From contig NZ_CP073343.1 of NCBI RefSeq assembly GCF_024397855.1, positions 1,860,001 through 1,924,000 of the forward strand: a stretch of DNA of 64,000 bases, given 5' to 3'. Source of the stretch: Marinomonas rhizomae. GTDB taxonomy: Bacteria > Pseudomonadota > Gammaproteobacteria > Pseudomonadales > Marinomonadaceae. A program made the position numbers and the translations under genes. Within the stretch, counting starts at the first letter, position 1. Each line of letters starts with the position of its first letter. Of the stretch, positions 61,164 to 64,000 are shown piece after piece. The notes under the pieces were generated by a model that ran no database searches, was not told where the DNA came from, and saw only the letters and a list, made by a program, of their open reading frames with translations.

Positions 61164-61286
61164 TCGACTCAATACGACCAACAACTCAGCGACCAAGTGA
61201 TAGAAAGACTCAAAGCCGAATTTGTACAGGGAATGATGGGCAACATGGACGTTGCCACAAGGGCCGATGGGAGCTTGACGGATAAG
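61164..61286 (+). other. Possible gene remnant after gpD
   Basis: A +1 frame overlapping the gpD end stays open to a TAA at 61284-61286 and reads STQYDQQLSDQVIERLKAEF, then VQGMMGNMDVATKGRWELDG. There is no convincing start or ribosome site. It may be the 3' end of a deleted phage gene. Confidence 0.3.
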
Positions 61287-61356
61287 TGGAATTCATAGTG
61301 ATGAGATTTGTCAGTGATTTGTAAGGTTTTTCTGGTGCTGGAGGAGGAAGGGCTTT

Positions 61357-61452
61357 AGTATAAAATAGAAATGATTTTATACTAATATCTATTTTTATCG
61401 GTTAATAAATTATTTTTATGGTAGTAAAAAGGCCTAGATGACGCCTTTTTTT
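61357..61452 (+). terminator. Two hairpins between the phage tail operon and the ABC-3C operon
   Basis: A perfect 10-bp stem AGTATAAAAT / ATTTTATACT lies at 61357-61383. At 61426-61452 AAAAAGGC...GCCTTTTTTT forms a second hairpin ending in a T run. They mark the border between the late operon and AT-rich cargo; the promoter of the cargo should lie between about 61385 and 61490. Confidence 0.65.
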
Positions 61453-61505
61453 AATTTACTGTTTTAATTTATAGTTCATAACGCTCTACAGAAGGAGTTT
61501 GGAGT

Positions 61506-62276
61506 TTGTCAGTAAAAACAAGGCGTGCAAATGTAAGCGATACAGTAAAAATGAGTTTGCTTTGTGATATTCATGGATCATGTCCTCTTTGCAGAAGGAA
61601 TTTGCTTGCAAAAAAAAATGATAAGGATGTTAGGGTCTTTGATGTAGCACATATTTACCCTCTTCATGCAACTGAACATGAGATGAAAATCCTTAAAGAC
61701 GAAGAGCTTCTTTCTGATAATATTGATTGTGAAGAGAATTTCATTGTCTTGTGTAGAACTTGTCACAAGATATATGATACTAAAAAAACAGTCGAAGAAT
61801 ATAGACAGTTAGTTAGTATAAAAAAAGAATTAAATAAAATAAAAGAGCTTTCTACTTTGTGGAATGATCAGACCTTACATAAAGATATTTTGATTGTTTC
61901 AAATAAAATTGGTTCTTTAAGTCCAAAAGATATTGAAAGTACTAAGCTTTCATATGATGCATTGAATCTTGATGAAAAAAAAGATGATACATTTAGCTAT
62001 ATAAATGAAATGAAAGTTTCTAGTTATATAGTTGGTTTTTATGTTCCAATAAAAGAAACACTAAAAGATCTTGAAAGACTTGAAAAAGCTAAGTCTAAAG
62101 TTATTTGTTCTCAAGTGAAAAGTTATTATGCTATTTTGGAAATGAAAGGTTTTAATCAAGATCAGATTTTTGATAAAATGACTGAGTGGTTTATGACTAA
62201 TACAGGGATTTTTGACCGATCTAAAGCTGAGGTTTTAGTTTCATATTTTATCCAGAATTGTGAGGTTTATTCCTAA
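61506..62276 (+). CDS. ABC-3C system effector with HNH-type zinc domain
   Basis: A 256-residue protein. The N terminus has an HNH/zinc-ribbon nuclease pattern: C26-x2-C29 (CPLCRR), D47 and H49 in FDVAHIYPL, N78 in EENFIVLC, and C83-x2-C86-H87 (CRTCHKIYD). The rest is helical and probably links to the ATPase complex. The order effector, small protein, DUF2326-type ATPase matches ABC-three-component conflict systems, where the effector is released or activated on sensing invasion. The TTG start at 61506 has AGGAG 8 bases upstream. The DNA is far more AT-rich than the phage genes. Confidence 0.75.
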   Translation: MSVKTRRANVSDTVKMSLLCDIHGSCPLCRRNLLAKKNDKDVRVFDVAHIYPLHATEHEMKILKDEELLSDNIDCEENFIVLCRTCHKIYDTKKTVEEYRQLVSIKKELNKIKELSTLWNDQTLHKDILIVSNKIGSLSPKDIESTKLSYDALNLDEKKDDTFSYINEMKVSSYIVGFYVPIKETLKDLERLEKAKSKVICSQVKSYYAILEMKGFNQDQIFDKMTEWFMTNTGIFDRSKAEVLVSYFIQNCEVYS

Positions 62277-62497
62277 TGTTTGTTCCGAATAAAACTATTT
62301 CAATAAATGATAGCTGTGTTTATAGAGCCTCATTATTACTTTCTAGATTAAACGATGGTGTTTCTGTTGAAGACATTTATGAGGTGGAAAAGAAATTGTT
62401 TTTAGATATGTCAGATTTTATTGATGTATTGGATTTGTTGTTTGTTTTAGGGAAGATAGTTTTGGATAAGGATAATGGGGTGATTAAATATGCTTAA
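62276..62497 (+). CDS. ABC-3C middle component
   Basis: A 73-residue small protein with a winged-helix-like pattern (SCVYRASLLLSRLNDGVSVE; VLDLLFVLGKIVLDKDNGVI). In ABC-3C systems a small middle component of this size bridges effector and ATPase. Its ATG overlaps the effector stop (TAATG), and its stop overlaps the ATPase start by 8 bases, so all three are translationally coupled. Confidence 0.72.
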   Translation: MFVPNKTISINDSCVYRASLLLSRLNDGVSVEDIYEVEKKLFLDMSDFIDVLDLLFVLGKIVLDKDNGVIKYA

Positions 62498-64000
62498 ATC
62501 GATTTCTTGTGAAGAGTTAATTAAAACCCCTATAGTTTTTAAAAAAGGTTTTAATTCTGTGGTGGGCGCAGATGATGCACACAACTCCATTGGAAAATCC
62601 TCGATTCTTATGCTTATTGATTTTGCTTTTGGTGGAAGTGATTTTCCAAATAAATGCGATGATGTAATACGTAATGTTGGGCATTTTAAAATTGGTATAG
62701 AATTCGAATTTGACAAAGTTTATTCATTTATAAGAGATACTGACAACTTAGATCAGATTTACAGAGTAGAATTCCAAGATTATATAACTAATAAACAATA
62801 TAATACGTTTCTTAAGGATAAGTATCTTCATGATCTTGGAGACGCTTCATTTAGGGAGTGTGTAAGTGGTTTTTTTAGAATCTACCAAAGAGATAACTAC
62901 AATGACAATCGACCATTAGACATAGTTAGAAAAGAGAGCTGGGAGGCAATTAGAAAGCGTCAGCTAAAGATATTTGGAAAATTTAAAATTATTGAAGAAC
63001 TTGAGGATAAGAAAACTAAAGCTGTAAATGAAAAGAAATCTATAGAGGGAACTTTCAGATCAGGTGCTGTTAAAAAGCTTAATAAGACTGAATTAAAAAA
63101 GAACTTTTTGAAACTTGACGACTTTTCAAGAGAAATCGAACAAATAAAAACATCCTTAAAGTCAAATGTTACAGATATAAAATCAATTATCAATGAAAGA
63201 AATCTGCTTTTAAAACTTGAAAAAGATAGATTGGTAGAATTAAAGAATGATTTCAACCTTACATTACAAAGGCTAGAGTCAAATCTATCAGATAATATTG
63301 TAAGAAATAGTGATAGTTTTAACTCTGTTATTGAATTTTTCCCTGAAATAAGCAAAGAAAAATTATCTCAAGTTGAAGGGTTTCATAATGGTATTACAAA
63401 AATACTTAAGAATCAGTTGTTAGAAGAAAAGAAAAGGGTGATTGCTAGTAAAAATCTTTGTGATTCGGAAATTAAAGGCATTGATGAGGAGATTCTTAAA
63501 GTAGCAGGCTCTAAAGAAGAAACTGCTGTTCTTTTAGAGAGGTTGATGGAGCTTGGTAATTTTGATAAAGAGCTTAAGTTGCAAAATGATTTTAAAATGA
63601 AGCTTGATGATGCCAATGAAGATTTAAAAAACATTAAAAATGATATCCATCATATGATATCAAGTTCAATAGAAAGCATTGAGAATATTATTAATGAGGG
63701 AATGGCTAGGTTTATTAAAAGAATATATTTGAATAATCCGATTGAACCTAAGATTTCTTTTGGGAAGACAGATTATATTTTTCACAGAGGAGATGATAGG
63801 GGTACGGGTAAAGGTTATTCTAATATGATTTGCTTAGATCTAACCTATCTAGAAAATACAATTCTTCCTTGTCTGATTCACGATAGTATATTGTTCAAGA
63901 ATATGGATGTTCCAGCTTTAGAAAGATTGATATCTATTTATAGTGAATCAGAAAAACAAATTTTTATAGCTATAGATGAGAAAGCAAAATATTCTATAGG
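62490..64000 (+). CDS. ABC-3C system ATPase (DUF2326-like), 5' part
   Basis: The first 503 codons of an SMC/RecN-like ABC ATPase that runs off the window. Walker A is GADDAHNSIGKSS (residues 26-38). A long coiled coil fills about residues 170-390 (VNEKKSIEGTF ... EKKRVIASKNLCDSEIKGID). The head resumes with YIFHRGDDRGTGKGYSNMIC and CLIHDSILFKNMDV, which fits DUF2326 proteins. It should sense foreign nucleoprotein and control the HNH effector. The start ATG at 62490 lies within the preceding gene. Confidence 0.8.
   Translation, partial: MLKSISCEELIKTPIVFKKGFNSVVGADDAHNSIGKSSILMLIDFAFGGSDFPNKCDDVIRNVGHFKIGIEFEFDKVYSFIRDTDNLDQIYRVEFQDYITNKQYNTFLKDKYLHDLGDASFRECVSGFFRIYQRDNYNDNRPLDIVRKESWEAIRKRQLKIFGKFKIIEELEDKKTKAVNEKKSIEGTFRSGAVKKLNKTELKKNFLKLDDFSREIEQIKTSLKSNVTDIKSIINERNLLLKLEKDRLVELKNDFNLTLQRLESNLSDNIVRNSDSFNSVIEFFPEISKEKLSQVEGFHNGITKILKNQLLEEKKRVIASKNLCDSEIKGIDEEILKVAGSKEETAVLLERLMELGNFDKELKLQNDFKMKLDDANEDLKNIKNDIHHMISSSIESIENIINEGMARFIKRIYLNNPIEPKISFGKTDYIFHRGDDRGTGKGYSNMICLDLTYLENTILPCLIHDSILFKNMDVPALERLISIYSESEKQIFIAIDEKAKYSI

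Overview
The window looks like the chromosome of a marine gammaproteobacterium, most likely Marinomonas or a close relative in the Oceanospirillales. This is inferred from gene content and protein style, not from a marker search. Bases 1 to about 20.5 kb are mostly chromosomal. From 20.66 kb to the right edge the window is one large integrated element, a prophage with cargo.

Chromosomal part (1-20.5 kb): a truncated succinylglutamate desuccinylase/aspartoacylase gene, a UvrD-type helicase, a 2-oxoglutarate/Fe(II)-type oxygenase, an SDR dehydrogenase, a class II amidotransferase, a chemoreceptor, a two-domain PTPS-family protein with hisI, the 4.5S SRP RNA gene (ffs), a proVWX-type glycine betaine transporter, a LexA-controlled umuDC operon, a convergent HigB/HigA-like pair, msrB, tal and dusA. 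Just after ffs lie two short relics (a csrA-like 3' end and a KilA-N-protein 3' end). Both have intact relatives in the prophage, so an older related element probably once sat there.

Prophage (20.66 kb to beyond 61 kb): the first integrase abuts the 5' end of dusA, a known integration site for tyrosine-recombinase elements. The lysogeny region holds a CI-like repressor (minus strand), followed 21 nt later by an unrecognised two-gene cassette that is probably co-transcribed with it, then a separate csrA-orf-prtN operon. The csrA gene encodes an unusual tandem CsrA. Similar operator dyads occur at the cI/cro promoters and at the csrA promoter. To the right are cro, a CII-like gene, a cytosine methyltransferase, a replication gene containing a lambda-O-like iteron array, a second integrase, and a variable cargo stretch (YafO-like toxin, candidate C4-like RNA with a KilA-N gene, membrane proteins, a lipoprotein, a PD-(D/E)XK protein, and a second SOS-controlled umuC).

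Late region (38.8-61.2 kb): lysis genes, a lambda-like head module (Nu1, A, W, B, C with nested Nu3, D, E, FII, Z) and a P2-like contractile tail (V, PAAR spike, W, J, I, fibre, FI, FII, E/E' with a canonical -1 slippery site, tape measure, U, X, D). This is a lambda-head/P2-tail myovirus mosaic.

Right edge (61.5-64 kb): after terminators there is a strongly AT-rich operon of the ABC-three-component (ABC-3C) type: an HNH-type effector, a small middle component and a DUF2326-type ATPase that runs off the window. It and the two-gene cassette beside cI are the best candidates for under-described conflict or phage-exclusion systems here. No attR was found, so the element continues past the window.
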